Source: a virus
IMG/VR virus record: IMGVR_UViG_3300048016_000100
Location: 1 to 42,160 of that record
Length of the DNA: 42,160 nt
Strand: one strand, 5' to 3'
The notes below the pieces were generated by a model. That model worked only from the letters and a program-made list of their open reading frames with translations. It did not search any database and was not told the origin of the DNA. Positions 15,717-24,474 of the stretch are shown here, in pieces; the stretch's first letter is position 1, and every line of letters starts with the position of its first letter. The translations under genes and the position numbers were made by a program.

Positions 15717-16655
15717 ATGAATGTAGAGAATATTAAAGTCGACCCTATGGTCGTAATCTATGGCGAAAACAAGTTTCAGAAAGAAAAGGTCGTTTTTAGT
15801 CCCGCTCTTGTGAAAGCTGACCTCGCCGCTAAGTACTTTCATACGTACGCGACTAGCGCTCTAGGCGTTATTACAAAGCACGTTTTTTGGTTTAAAACTC
15901 AAGTAGGCGACGTAGCGCCCACATTACCCGACGCTACTTTACACGAAGTAGATATCTCAGCGGGTACGGTCGACACGGTGGCAGAGTTCGCGACTGAGTT
16001 AGCCGCTGAAATGGCTTTAGTCGTAGCAGCGTTTAGCGCAGCGGTAGCGACTAATAACGAAGTGGTTTTTACGCACGCAGTAGCAGGCTACGCGCCCGCA
16101 GCGCACGACGCTAAAAACTCTCTTTTAGTAACTAACTTAGGCTTACAGCTTATCGTACAGGGCGAAGTAGAAGCCGAGATCGGCGCAGTCGAGGGCACTA
16201 TCGCGGTAAAGTTTAAAGAGACTTTTATCGACGTTAAAGCGCATGAGACGGGTACGACTATGATCGCACAACTTAAAACAGGCGTCGAAGGCGTCGAAGT
16301 AAGTTTAGCGATGCTAGAGACGGTTAAAGCGAAGTTGAAAGCCGTACTTTCTAAGTCGAATAACTCTTTTATCCCAGACAACGGTACTGAGCTTTTCGGT
16401 ATGGGTACGTATAAGAACTTCGAGAACATGTTTAAGTACGCTTCTAAGCTTCGCTTACACCCTAAGCGATTGTTAGCGGGCGATAAGTCTGAAGACATTA
16501 ACTTTCCTAAAGCTATGCCTAACTTAGAAGGCATCGACTTTAGCGGCGAAGAGGTCTTAAAGCTGCCTGTTATGTTTAAAGTTTACCCTAACTTAGACAT
16601 AGATAGCCGTATCTGTTACTGGTTTGTAGGCGACGGGTCGCAAACTTTAACTTAA
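15717..16655 (+). CDS. major tail tube protein
   Basis: A 312-residue protein with strong leader TTTTAAAGGAGT. Its position between the tail terminator and the chaperone pair identifies it as the tube. Residues about 60-170 form an Ala/Val-rich inserted domain with the pattern seen in two other proteins here (VDTVAEFATELAAEMALVV then NNEVVFTHAV). The C-terminal part ends with LPVMFKVYPNLDIDSRI. It is followed by a strong terminator, consistent with abundant expression. A sheath is not seen, supporting a non-contractile tail. Confidence 0.75.
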   Translation: MNVENIKVDPMVVIYGENKFQKEKVVFSPALVKADLAAKYFHTYATSALGVITKHVFWFKTQVGDVAPTLPDATLHEVDISAGTVDTVAEFATELAAEMALVVAAFSAAVATNNEVVFTHAVAGYAPAAHDAKNSLLVTNLGLQLIVQGEVEAEIGAVEGTIAVKFKETFIDVKAHETGTTMIAQLKTGVEGVEVSLAMLETVKAKLKAVLSKSNNSFIPDNGTELFGMGTYKNFENMFKYASKLRLHPKRLLAGDKSEDINFPKAMPNLEGIDFSGEEVLKLPVMFKVYPNLDIDSRICYWFVGDGSQTLT

Positions 16656-16688
16656 TCTTTGCCAAGATTATAATAATGTGAATAACTT

Positions 16689-16722
16689 AAAGCCTTGAGG
16701 TAACTCAGGGCTTTATTTATTT
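16689..16722 (+). terminator. rho-independent terminator after tail tube gene
   Basis: An 11-bp stem (AAAGCCTTGAG/CTCAGGGCTTT, one T-G pair) with a GTAA tetraloop, followed by TTTATTTATTT. It should cut transcription between tube and chaperone genes, lowering expression of chaperone and tape measure relative to tube. Confidence 0.85.
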
Positions 16723-16737
16723 AACAAGGGGCAGACT

Positions 16738-17007
16738 ATGTCAGAGATGTACGAAATTGAATTAGAGACACTAAAAGTAAAAATGTTTGGCGAAGTAGTA
16801 GAGTTTAGAGCGCCTACGTCACTCGAAGAGGAGTCAGTACAAGAGGACTTTAAGAATTACGACGCGGCTACTTCTGCGATACACCCTATGCAGATATATA
16901 AAAACTTTTTAACTAATCTCGGGGTATCGAAAGCGCACCTCGATAAAATGTCTACAAAAAATATTATGGACCTTTTCGCCTACTCTATCGGCTCAAAAAA
17001 AAACTAG
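16738..17007 (+). CDS. tail assembly chaperone, short form (gpG-like)
   Basis: An 89-residue protein just after the tail tube terminator and ahead of the tape measure, the standard place of lambda gpG-type chaperones that coat the tape measure. It has an N-terminal strand pair (VKMFGEVVEFRAPTSLEE) and a helical C-terminal half. The last codons read TCA AAA AAA AAC TAG, placing a slippery heptamer A AAA AAC immediately before the stop. Most ribosomes should stop here, giving the short form. Confidence 0.85.
   Translation: MSEMYEIELETLKVKMFGEVVEFRAPTSLEEESVQEDFKNYDAATSAIHPMQIYKNFLTNLGVSKAHLDKMSTKNIMDLFAYSIGSKKN
16998..17004 (+). other. -1 programmed ribosomal frameshift site A AAA AAC
   Basis: The heptamer A AAA AAC is in phase with the upstream frame and directly precedes its TAG stop. 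Slipping back one base moves ribosomes into the frame of the downstream chaperone extension with no intervening stop. This heptamer is a canonical X XXY YYZ site, used in many phage tail-chaperone pairs. It lies within a run of nine A (16995-17003), so transcriptional slippage could also contribute. Confidence 0.9.
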
Positions 17008-17315
17008 ACTTCAAAGAACTATCCGAGGCAAAGCTAATGCGCTTCTACGCGCTACGCCCCTCGGACCTTCGTCGTATGTCTGCCCGCAGAAAGCTAAGCT
17101 TGTGGCAGGCTATCGACCCATTAGAGGCTCAAGAGAGTTTAAGCTTGATTAGGGCCTTTTGTTATACCAATATGAAAGACAAAGACCGTGAAGCCTTCGA
17201 CTCGAAGCTTAAAAGCACGGCGTACCCCCCTCACATCTATTTAACCGAGGCAGGTCCCGCCGTAGACTTAAAAGATAGTTTTCTTTATAAACTAAAGGGG
17301 CGAGTAAGTGGCTGA
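17004..17315 (+). CDS. tail assembly chaperone, frameshift extension (gpGT-like)
   Basis: The -1 frame after the slippery site reads LDFKELSEAKLMRFYALRPS and continues without a stop to 17315, adding 103 residues to the 89-residue short form (about 192 in all). An internal ATG at 17037 exists, but the frame is open back to the slip site. The T-part is helical (RRKLSLWQAIDPLEAQESLS). In lambda and relatives the G-T fusion recruits tail tube subunits to the tape measure. The stop overlaps the tape measure start. Confidence 0.85.
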   Translation, partial: LDFKELSEAKLMRFYALRPSDLRRMSARRKLSLWQAIDPLEAQESLSLIRAFCYTNMKDKDREAFDSKLKSTAYPPHIYLTEAGPAVDLKDSFLYKLKGRVSG

Positions 17316-19692
17316 CGATAATAAGATACAACTTGATTTAGAGATAAGCGATAGGTCGATAGCAGCGTCTTGGGACCTTGTCGACGAAAGAGCGCAGAAG
17401 TCAGCACAAGATAGCGCCGCCGTCTTTGAAGAGGCTTCTAAAAAACAAGAGAGCGCCTTACTTAAAAGTATTGAAAGAGTTACGGGCGTAAGCCGAGAGC
17501 TTGCACGTAAGGGCGCAGCCGAAGCTATGGACGCGCTCAGCTCTAAAGAAGCCGCCGCTAAAAGTGCAGAAATATTCCAACTACGGTTCAAACAAAACTT
17601 AGACAACTCTATAAAACAACTTACAGGGGCCGACCGAGTTAAAAAGTCGGCGGCTGAAAGTGCTTCAGTCTTTGAAGACGCTTTTAGAAAAGAAGCCGCA
17701 GCATGGGCGCCCGTACCTATAGATGTGGGTGCAGCAAGTGGCGCGGGCGGCTTTCAAGCTATTAAGTCATTAGCTGACGTTAACGCTGCGGTACTTCTCG
17801 CACGTCAAGGCGTGGCCTTACTACAGAAAGCTTTTAGCGACACATTAAATTTCGTCTTAGAAGGCGAAAAGATACAAAAAATTGAAACACGTTTTAAGGC
17901 GCTATCTACTCAGGTAGGTATCGCGTCTGAGTCTTTCAGCGTCGATATGAAAAAGGCCCTTAACGGCTTCGTCGACGATACCGACGCCTTAGAGTTCGCC
18001 TCTCAGGCTTTCGTAAAACTCGGTAGCTCGGCTAAAGCGTTACCTCAAGTTATCGAAGCCTCTCGAAAAGCTTACCAAGTTTTCGGCGGAGACATACTTA
18101 CTAACGCAGGTAAAATTATTAACGCCGCTGAGACGGGTAGCTCACGTACTCTACGTGATATCGGTCTTTATATTAATTTAGATAACGTACTAAAAAAGTA
18201 CGCAAAGTCTTTAGGTACTGTACCTGCGTTACTTACAGATACGCAGAAAGAGCAGGCCCGCCTTAACGCTATCTTAGCAGAGGCAGATACTCGCTTCGCA
18301 GGCGTACAGCAGAAAGCGGGCGCTACGAGTGCATACACACAGTTAAAAGTCGCTATGAAAGACCTACAAGACGAGTTCGCTAAAATCGCTAACTCGTCTC
18401 TAGGTAAAACTTTTCAAGGTCTCGCAGAAGGCGCTAAAAAAGTCGTAGATACTATTAGCGAAGGGCTTAGAAAGTCCCGACCTGCTGAGACGGTCGCCGA
18501 AATGACTGAGCGTATTGAAGCCTTACGCGCAAAGCAAAGTAAGTACTCGACTGAGTTAGCTTCTCAAGGTGTGGGCGCGGCTACGAGTTATACGGCGGCA
18601 CTTCGTGGGCAGCTCATCGGTATTAAAGATCAAATAGCTAACTACGAAGAGTTACGTCGTAAAACTTCGCAGTTAGCCTCTGAGCAGTTAGCCGCAGGCA
18701 AACGCGGTCAGCCCGCAGATACAAGCGCCGACGAAGCGAAGCTACGCGCACGACAAGCGGCCACAGATAAGTTAAACGAACTTAACAAAGCTCAGCTTCA
18801 GTCTGAGATTGTGTTATCTCAAGATCGACTCGCTTTAAGTAATACCCAAGCTAATTTAGAGCAGCTCTACGGAGAACAGAAAAAGCAGGCATTAAATAAT
18901 TTTAATCTTGAGTACTCGGCCCTACAAAAAACCTTCGACGAAAACGGGGCGTTTACGGCTGAGCAGAAAAACGTAGCCGTAGAGACTTTAGAGAATACAC
19001 ACTTAAACAATATGTTAAAGCTTCGCGGCGACTATAAGAATAGACTTAAACTTATTACTAACGAAGAGGCGTACGATATTCAAGGTCTCGGCGACGTTTT
19101 TAGTAGCGTCTTAGAGGGTATTAAAAACTCGGCGCTCTTTCAGTTTACAAGTATCAAAGGCTCTCTTAAAGACCTCGGTAAAGCTTTCGTAACTACGTTT
19201 AAGCAGCAGGCGACTAACGCTATCTTTGCTTTCGCACAAGGTAGTAAAAACGCCGAAGAGGCCGCTAACGGTCTCTTTACAGGTATTTTAAATGCTATGG
19301 GCGAAATGCTTATAAGCCAAGGTCTCGGCTTTATAATTCAAGGCGCGGCCTATACGTACGCGGGTATGCCTAACGGTCCCGCTCTAGCAGCAGCGGGCGC
19401 GGGTATGATCGCAGTCGGCGCTACTATGGCCGCTATCTCAGCCGCTAACGGCGGTAAAGTCGGCGCGACGAGTGGCGCAGGCGGCGGCGCTACGGGCGCA
19501 GATACGGGCTCAAGTTTTAATAACAGTAACCCTACGACCCCTATCGTAGATATGAAACCCGAAAACCCTAATACTACGATTAACGTCAACGTCGACAAGG
19601 TTTTTGACCGTAAAGAGACGGGTATGTGGATTACCGATATCTTACAAGATAACTTCGAGCAGAACGGTATCATAGTAAGGAGTAATGTCTAA
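17308..19692 (+). CDS. tail tape measure protein
   Basis: A 794-residue protein with a GTG start overlapping the chaperone stop and AAAGGGG just upstream. It has long Ala/Lys/Glu/Gln helices over most of its length, including coiled-coil runs near residues 395-455 and 480-580. Near 690-735 a hydrophobic Gly/Ala region (MLISQGLGFIIQG, AAAGAGMIAVGATMAAI) could insert into the membrane during DNA ejection. The last 90 residues are Gly/Thr/Asn-rich and then beta. At about 1.5 angstrom per residue the tail should be near 120 nm. This is the clearest marker of a long flexible-tail virion. Confidence 0.9.
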   Translation: MADDNKIQLDLEISDRSIAASWDLVDERAQKSAQDSAAVFEEASKKQESALLKSIERVTGVSRELARKGAAEAMDALSSKEAAAKSAEIFQLRFKQNLDNSIKQLTGADRVKKSAAESASVFEDAFRKEAAAWAPVPIDVGAASGAGGFQAIKSLADVNAAVLLARQGVALLQKAFSDTLNFVLEGEKIQKIETRFKALSTQVGIASESFSVDMKKALNGFVDDTDALEFASQAFVKLGSSAKALPQVIEASRKAYQVFGGDILTNAGKIINAAETGSSRTLRDIGLYINLDNVLKKYAKSLGTVPALLTDTQKEQARLNAILAEADTRFAGVQQKAGATSAYTQLKVAMKDLQDEFAKIANSSLGKTFQGLAEGAKKVVDTISEGLRKSRPAETVAEMTERIEALRAKQSKYSTELASQGVGAATSYTAALRGQLIGIKDQIANYEELRRKTSQLASEQLAAGKRGQPADTSADEAKLRARQAATDKLNELNKAQLQSEIVLSQDRLALSNTQANLEQLYGEQKKQALNNFNLEYSALQKTFDENGAFTAEQKNVAVETLENTHLNNMLKLRGDYKNRLKLITNEEAYDIQGLGDVFSSVLEGIKNSALFQFTSIKGSLKDLGKAFVTTFKQQATNAIFAFAQGSKNAEEAANGLFTGILNAMGEMLISQGLGFIIQGAAYTYAGMPNGPALAAAGAGMIAVGATMAAISAANGGKVGATSGAGGGATGADTGSSFNNSNPTTPIVDMKPENPNTTINVNVDKVFDRKETGMWITDILQDNFEQNGIIVRSNV

Positions 19693-20483
19693 TGGCACTA
19701 GGTACACATAGCGCTTTTTACTACGGGTATGAAGTGACTTCAGATAATCAATATATTAATTTTAAAGAAGGCGCGGGCGCTGAGAAGACGGCTATAGTGC
19801 CTGTAGGTACATACTCACTAACTAAACTCTTACAGGTTATCTCGTCGGCGTTAAACTCGGCAAGTGCGATTGACTGGGCCGCTACGGTTAACCGTAGTAC
19901 GCGCATAGTTACTGTAGTATCGGACTCGACCGCGTCGCTTCTTTTCGGTACGGGCACTAACGCCGCTCAAAGTATCGCGGCCCTTATCGGCCACGCTTCG
20001 GTAGATGTGTTAAACGTAATAAGCTTCGCAGGTACGCTACCAAGCGGTACGGCATATCGCCCACAGTTTAAATTACAGGATTACAAAGACAACACAATGA
20101 CCCGAAAGCTTATTAACCCGACCGTTAACAAGTCGTCGAGTAAGCAGAAGGTATCGGTCCAGTACTTCGGCGTCGAAGAGTTTTTTAAGTTTAACATAAA
20201 ATACATCACTAATAGAAATATAAGCGGCTCGGACTTGCACTATAAAAATAACTCAAGCGCCGTCGAAGAGGTTAAAGCCTTTTTAAACTATATTATCTTA
20301 AAGAATATCGTAGAGTTTATGCCCGACGAAAGTAAACCTGACGTTTTCTTTCGTATGTATTTAGACTCTTCGGCTCAAGACAATGACGGTACGGGCTTCG
20401 ACCTTATCGAGTACGTAGACCGTGGCGCCCCTAACTTTTTTGAAACGGGCTTATTAACTTTTACAGTAGTTACTCAGGAGTAA
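19692..20483 (+). CDS. putative distal tail protein
   Basis: A 263-residue protein whose start overlaps the tape measure stop (TAATG). The first third repeats the domain pattern of the connector and tube proteins: a strand ending YINFKEG, then VGTYSLTKLLQVISSALNSA, then strand-turn NRSTRIVTVVSD. The C-terminal half is alpha/beta with aromatic residues (SVQYFGVEEFFKF). The gene after the tape measure usually encodes the distal tail (Dit-like) ring that links tube to fibres. Assignment is by order. Confidence 0.55.
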   Translation: MALGTHSAFYYGYEVTSDNQYINFKEGAGAEKTAIVPVGTYSLTKLLQVISSALNSASAIDWAATVNRSTRIVTVVSDSTASLLFGTGTNAAQSIAALIGHASVDVLNVISFAGTLPSGTAYRPQFKLQDYKDNTMTRKLINPTVNKSSSKQKVSVQYFGVEEFFKFNIKYITNRNISGSDLHYKNNSSAVEEVKAFLNYIILKNIVEFMPDESKPDVFFRMYLDSSAQDNDGTGFDLIEYVDRGAPNFFETGLLTFTVVTQE

Positions 20484-20487
20484 AAAC

Positions 20488-23232
20488 ATGGTCTTAAATG
20501 GCATGATAGCTAATCAGACGACTTTTAATACGGCCTTCGTATCTCGAACGGCTGCGGCCACTTCGACGGCGGCTATTGTATCTTTAATTAATACGGCCAT
20601 AGCTTCGGGCGCGAGCGTTAACAACGTACAGGCGCTACTTAATAAACTTATCGAAGGTATCGGCACGACGGGCGAGCTTGATACCGCTATTAATGACTAC
20701 GCCTCTAATAATTATGTGGCAGACGGCGAGAGTCGTAAAGAAGCTATCGAGGCTTTAGACGTTCAACTATTCTCTACTCAGTCAGACCTCGAAGCCGCAG
20801 AGGCCGCTATCGTTATCGCTCAGGCGTACATAGCTACTTTACTATCAGACGTTAATACGATTAATAACCTACCCTCGACTTTCGCGGGCGATAAGGTTTT
20901 CACTGACGACGTAACCGTTAACGGTAATATGACGGTTAACGGGACGACGACGACCTTTAACTCGACGACGGTCGACTCGGTGGACCCTAATGTGACTATC
21001 AATAAAACAGGTAACGACGCGACTTCAGAAGGTGCAGGCTTCACGGTAGACCGTACAGGTACGAAGGGCTCTTTAATTTATGGTACGGCCCTTACTTCTA
21101 AATGGGCGCTAGGCGAGTTAGGCTCAGAGGCCGAAGTCGCTACCGTTTCACACACTCAAACTTTTACTAATAAGACTTTAACTTCGCCTATCGTTAACGG
21201 CGGTACTCTTAATACGGTATCACTAGTTACGCCTAACGTAGATATTATTACATCGACCGAGCAGGGCGCGACGCCTGCTACCCCTGCGGCGGGTAAAAGA
21301 AAACTCTACCCGAAAGCTGACGGCTTTTATCAGTTAGACTCTACGGGCCTTGAAACTAAAGTAGGCTCAGGCTCAGGTAGCGGCGGGGCTACAAACTTAA
21401 TCACAGATGGCGACGCCGAGCAGGGCTTTGCGAGTTATGTCGAAGGCTCTTACGCTGCGGCGGCAAGACCTTCGGGCACGTTCACGGCTTCAGCAGGTAC
21501 GGGCGCTCTCGCTATTTCTGCGACGACGACTAACCCTATCAATCTTACAACTTCTTTTTTAATTACGAAGTCAGCGGGTGCCTCAAGACAAGGCCGCGCC
21601 GTCGAGCGTACGATTGTGTTAGACCGTGAGTATCAAACTAAAGTACTTAATATGCGTATTAAGTTTAGCGTAGTCTCGGGTACTTTCGTAGCGGGTACGT
21701 CGACGACCGACTCCTCTATGATATGGTATATAGGCGAGTTTAACGGTACGACGTGGACTTACACTGAGCCAAGCTCGTTTAAGGCTTTATCTAACGGCAC
21801 TCTCGTCGATTACGTCGACGGGACTTTTCAAGTTAACTCAGATACTACGCAGATTAAACTTATCTCATACGTAGCCGAGACCGCTAATAGCGCATGGGCG
21901 TTAATGTGTGAGTTTGAAGTTAGCCCAAGTACGTACGCTCAAGGTACGCCCTCTACTAATATGGTAACTCACGGGGTACTTAACATAACTTCGACGGGTA
22001 CGAGCCCGACTAAAGGGGCCACAAGCGTAGACCGCCTTCAGTATAAACGTATAGCCGACGCCTACTACTACGAAATTCAGTACGCGCACTCTACCGCAGG
22101 CGCGGCGGGTACGGGCGAGTACTTATTAAACTTACCGTTTTCTATCGACCTAGTAAAGCACCCTATCGGTACTAAGATAGGTACTTTAAACATTACAGCC
22201 GTACCGTCAGTTAACTACTCTTTCGTCGGGTACTTTTTAGTATTCTCAGCTACTCAATTAAAAATGGTAGCTATGTATAATAACTCGGCTAACGCGCAGT
22301 CGGTATACACAAATATACAGAGCGTCTTTGGCGAGTTTAGCTTAGCTAATTATAGTCTGAGCGGGTCGGTACTATTATCGTCAGCGGGCCTAGAGTCGGT
22401 TACTCGTATGTCAGACGGTTACGAAGGTCGTAGTATTAACTTTATGGGTTACGTATCTACTAACCAAATATTAGCCGCTACGGTTACTAACTTACCTTTA
22501 ACGGCACGCAGAGACAATACGGGGTCATGGTCGGGCTCTACGTTTATAGTGCCTTCAGCGGGTGACTACTTAGCAGGGGCGTTTTTAACTTACACTACCG
22601 CGAGCAGCGCAGACTTAGCTATCTATAAAAACGGCGTAATCTTTAAAAGGTTATGCGCGGGCGTAACCTACTCGGCGGGGCAGTTCGCTATAGGTAACTC
22701 TACCTTAGAGGACTTAAAGGCAGGCGATGTCTTAAGCATAAGGTCGGCTAACTTCGGGGTAACGGTAGCCGCAGACGCTAGCGGCTTCGTATCTATCACT
22801 AAAATACTAGGGCCGCAGACTATCTCGGCGGGCAGTAAAGAAGTCGTAGCCGCCGTTAATAACTCGGGGCAGTCTTTCACGTCTTTAACTACTCTTACAG
22901 GGTGGACGGTAGAGCAGAATACCCACGGGCTTTTTAACCCTACTACGGGCGTCTGGACTTGTACGCAGGCGGGACCTGTAAGCCTGAGCGCTATGATAAC
23001 TATGAGTACGCCGACGTCGGGCGACGTGCAGGTAGATATATGGAAAAACGCCGCTATGGTACGTCAGTACTTACGTCCTTTTCACGTAGCAGGGTCTAAC
23101 TTACATACGGCTACTTTAGTCTACGAGACGTCTTGTATAGCGGGCGATACTTTATACCTACGGGCAGCGGCTTCGAGCGCTACGGCGCTCTCGGCAAATA
23201 ATAGATGTTCGTTAAATATTACTAGGGGGTAA
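20488..23232 (+). CDS. tail fibre / receptor-binding protein with tandem C1q-like domains
   Basis: A 914-residue protein with CAGGAG upstream. Residues about 1-140 are helical and Ala-rich, with a coiled-coil candidate. Near 140-250 comes the widespread fibre segment (DVTVNGNMTVNGTTTTF, DPNVTINKTGN, TVSHTQTFTNKTL). A central beta region follows. Two C-terminal modules near 660-775 and 785-914 each resemble C1q/TNF-type jelly rolls (FIVPSAGDYLAGAFLTY then YKNG and LKAGDVLSI; a second with QAGPVSLSAMI and WKNA). These trimerising modules are good candidates for the host-recognition tip. Confidence 0.8.
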   Translation: MVLNGMIANQTTFNTAFVSRTAAATSTAAIVSLINTAIASGASVNNVQALLNKLIEGIGTTGELDTAINDYASNNYVADGESRKEAIEALDVQLFSTQSDLEAAEAAIVIAQAYIATLLSDVNTINNLPSTFAGDKVFTDDVTVNGNMTVNGTTTTFNSTTVDSVDPNVTINKTGNDATSEGAGFTVDRTGTKGSLIYGTALTSKWALGELGSEAEVATVSHTQTFTNKTLTSPIVNGGTLNTVSLVTPNVDIITSTEQGATPATPAAGKRKLYPKADGFYQLDSTGLETKVGSGSGSGGATNLITDGDAEQGFASYVEGSYAAAARPSGTFTASAGTGALAISATTTNPINLTTSFLITKSAGASRQGRAVERTIVLDREYQTKVLNMRIKFSVVSGTFVAGTSTTDSSMIWYIGEFNGTTWTYTEPSSFKALSNGTLVDYVDGTFQVNSDTTQIKLISYVAETANSAWALMCEFEVSPSTYAQGTPSTNMVTHGVLNITSTGTSPTKGATSVDRLQYKRIADAYYYEIQYAHSTAGAAGTGEYLLNLPFSIDLVKHPIGTKIGTLNITAVPSVNYSFVGYFLVFSATQLKMVAMYNNSANAQSVYTNIQSVFGEFSLANYSLSGSVLLSSAGLESVTRMSDGYEGRSINFMGYVSTNQILAATVTNLPLTARRDNTGSWSGSTFIVPSAGDYLAGAFLTYTTASSADLAIYKNGVIFKRLCAGVTYSAGQFAIGNSTLEDLKAGDVLSIRSANFGVTVAADASGFVSITKILGPQTISAGSKEVVAAVNNSGQSFTSLTTLTGWTVEQNTHGLFNPTTGVWTCTQAGPVSLSAMITMSTPTSGDVQVDIWKNAAMVRQYLRPFHVAGSNLHTATLVYETSCIAGDTLYLRAAASSATALSANNRCSLNITRG

Positions 23233-23233
23233 T

Positions 23234-23683
23234 GTGTTTAAAATAGAAGTAAAACTTAACGGGGTACTTACTAACTTTAATAAAACTGAGACGGTAGAGC
23301 AGGCTCAGGCGTGGTACGACGACCACGTCGACCTTTTTGCTGACGGCCACACTTACGAAATTACGAGCCTCGCCGAAGAGCTTTTAGAAAAACAACGTGA
23401 CCAAGAGAGCGACGAAGCCGTCGAGCTTGGTACACTTGTGATAAAGCGCATTAGAAAGATTAACCGCCGCAAGTTAAAGCTTGGCTTATGGACTAATACG
23501 CAGTTCAATGCCTTATTAGCAAGTGGTACAGCGGCGCAGATTGAGCGGGCACTTTGGAACGGCTCTCTAGGCACGGCTGCGTACTTACTTACTAATATGT
23601 CTGACTTTTACTCAGACCTTGAAATAGGCCCTATCGTAGACACACTAAACGCGCACGAAGCTAAATGGGCGCACTTAATCTAA
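23234..23683 (+). CDS. hypothetical protein following tail fibre (possible fibre helper)
   Basis: A 149-residue protein with a GTG start two bases after the fibre stop and AGGGGG upstream. An N-terminal strand pair (FKIEVKLNGVLTNF) is followed by charged helices (LAEELLEKQRDQ) and a C-terminal Ala/Leu helix region (TAAQIERALWNGSLGTAAYLL). Genes directly after fibres often encode fibre chaperones, and the charged helical layout agrees. The family is not recognised. Confidence 0.55.
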   Translation: MFKIEVKLNGVLTNFNKTETVEQAQAWYDDHVDLFADGHTYEITSLAEELLEKQRDQESDEAVELGTLVIKRIRKINRRKLKLGLWTNTQFNALLASGTAAQIERALWNGSLGTAAYLLTNMSDFYSDLEIGPIVDTLNAHEAKWAHLI

Positions 23684-23694
23684 GGAGTTAATAC

Positions 23695-23985
23695 ATGAGT
23701 ACTTTTTCTACTAATCTTAAAGTTAGTACAGCGGTAGCAGGGGCCACGTCAGTACCCGCTAACTGCTATGCTATTGTGGAATACTACCGCTCGGGGTATA
23801 TACAAAACAACGCGGGCAGTAACGTAGATTACACCCCTACTATCTTTACAAGGCACTTCGGACCTTTACAGTCTATACCTGCTACTTTTAACCTTGAGTG
23901 CGACCCTGATATTAACAACGCGGGCGCAATCGTACAGACTGTGTACACCCTTTTAGGCGGCGTTATTTTCGCTAACACACAATAG
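23695..23985 (+). CDS. small beta-rich virion protein
   Basis: A 96-residue protein with AAGGAGT before ATG. It is beta-rich with Tyr, Asn and Pro turns (NCYAIVEYYRSGYIQNNAG), ending IFANTQ, and looks like a small jelly roll. It lies between fibre genes and the membrane-protein cluster. It could be a fibre tip or tail-surface component. No domain recognised. Confidence 0.6.
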   Translation: MSTFSTNLKVSTAVAGATSVPANCYAIVEYYRSGYIQNNAGSNVDYTPTIFTRHFGPLQSIPATFNLECDPDINNAGAIVQTVYTLLGGVIFANTQ

Positions 23986-23993
23986 GGGTCGAC

Positions 23994-24227
23994 GTGGAGA
24001 ACGTAGTTTTAAACATAATGCTCGCAGTAGCGGGCTTTTTAGCGACGACTTCAGTAGGGGTATTGTGCTGGTTTTTAGCCGACATAAAAGTAACCTTGAA
24101 AGAAATTAGTCACGAAATGACCTCTCTGAATTTAAAGATTGTAGAAGTTGTGGGCCGTCAAGAGTGGGCCTTTAACTCTATTCAAGATATTCAAGAGCGC
24201 TTAAACAGATTAGAAAACAAAACATAA
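23994..24227 (+). CDS. single-pass membrane protein with coiled coil (inner spanin or holin-like)
   Basis: A 77-residue protein with a GTG start after AGGGG. One transmembrane segment spans residues 4-28 (VVLNIMLAVAGFLATTSVGVL). The rest is a charged heptad-like helix (LKEISHEMTSLNLKIVEVV, IQDIQERLNRLEN). This topology matches inner-membrane spanins, or XhlA-type membrane helpers of lysis. A lipoprotein gene follows within 500 bases, as in spanin pairs. The functional call is inference. Confidence 0.55.
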   Translation: MENVVLNIMLAVAGFLATTSVGVLCWFLADIKVTLKEISHEMTSLNLKIVEVVGRQEWAFNSIQDIQERLNRLENKT

Positions 24228-24266
24228 CCCTACGTACTTACGCGTAGGCATTAAAGGGGTAACACA

Positions 24267-24470
24267 ATGGACGTAGTAGCAGAATTAAAAGCAGCAGTAG
24301 TAGAAGCATTTAAGCCCGTATTAAAGCCTCTAGTTATCAAGATTATGAAAACAATCGTTTTCCCGATCTTAAAAGAAAAAGCTCAAGCGACGGCGACGCC
24401 TATCGACGACTTAGTCTTAGCCTCTATCGAGTCTTCAGCTTTAGACGCTATCGAAAAGTTAGAGTTTTAA
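24267..24470 (+). CDS. small amphipathic/hydrophobic helical protein
   Basis: A 67-residue protein with AAGGGG upstream. It has long amphipathic helices with Val/Leu/Ile and Lys alternation (EAFKPVLKPLVIKIMKTIVF) and an acidic C terminus. It could associate with membranes. It is a neighbour of the putative lysis cluster. A 6-bp hairpin (CCTACG/CGTAGG, about 24230-24249) lies just upstream, possibly an RNA processing element. Function unknown. Confidence 0.5.
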   Translation: MDVVAELKAAVVEAFKPVLKPLVIKIMKTIVFPILKEKAQATATPIDDLVLASIESSALDAIEKLEF

Positions 24471-24474
24471 TTTT

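Noticed and set aside
16088-16534. Antisense 148-residue frame in the tail tube gene
   Set aside because: Produced by the codon bias of the tube gene; no start context or neighbours on that strand.
16646-16674. Promoter-like TTAACT and TATAAT after the tail tube gene
   Set aside because: The would-be start lies immediately before the terminator at 16689, so it would make only a tiny RNA.
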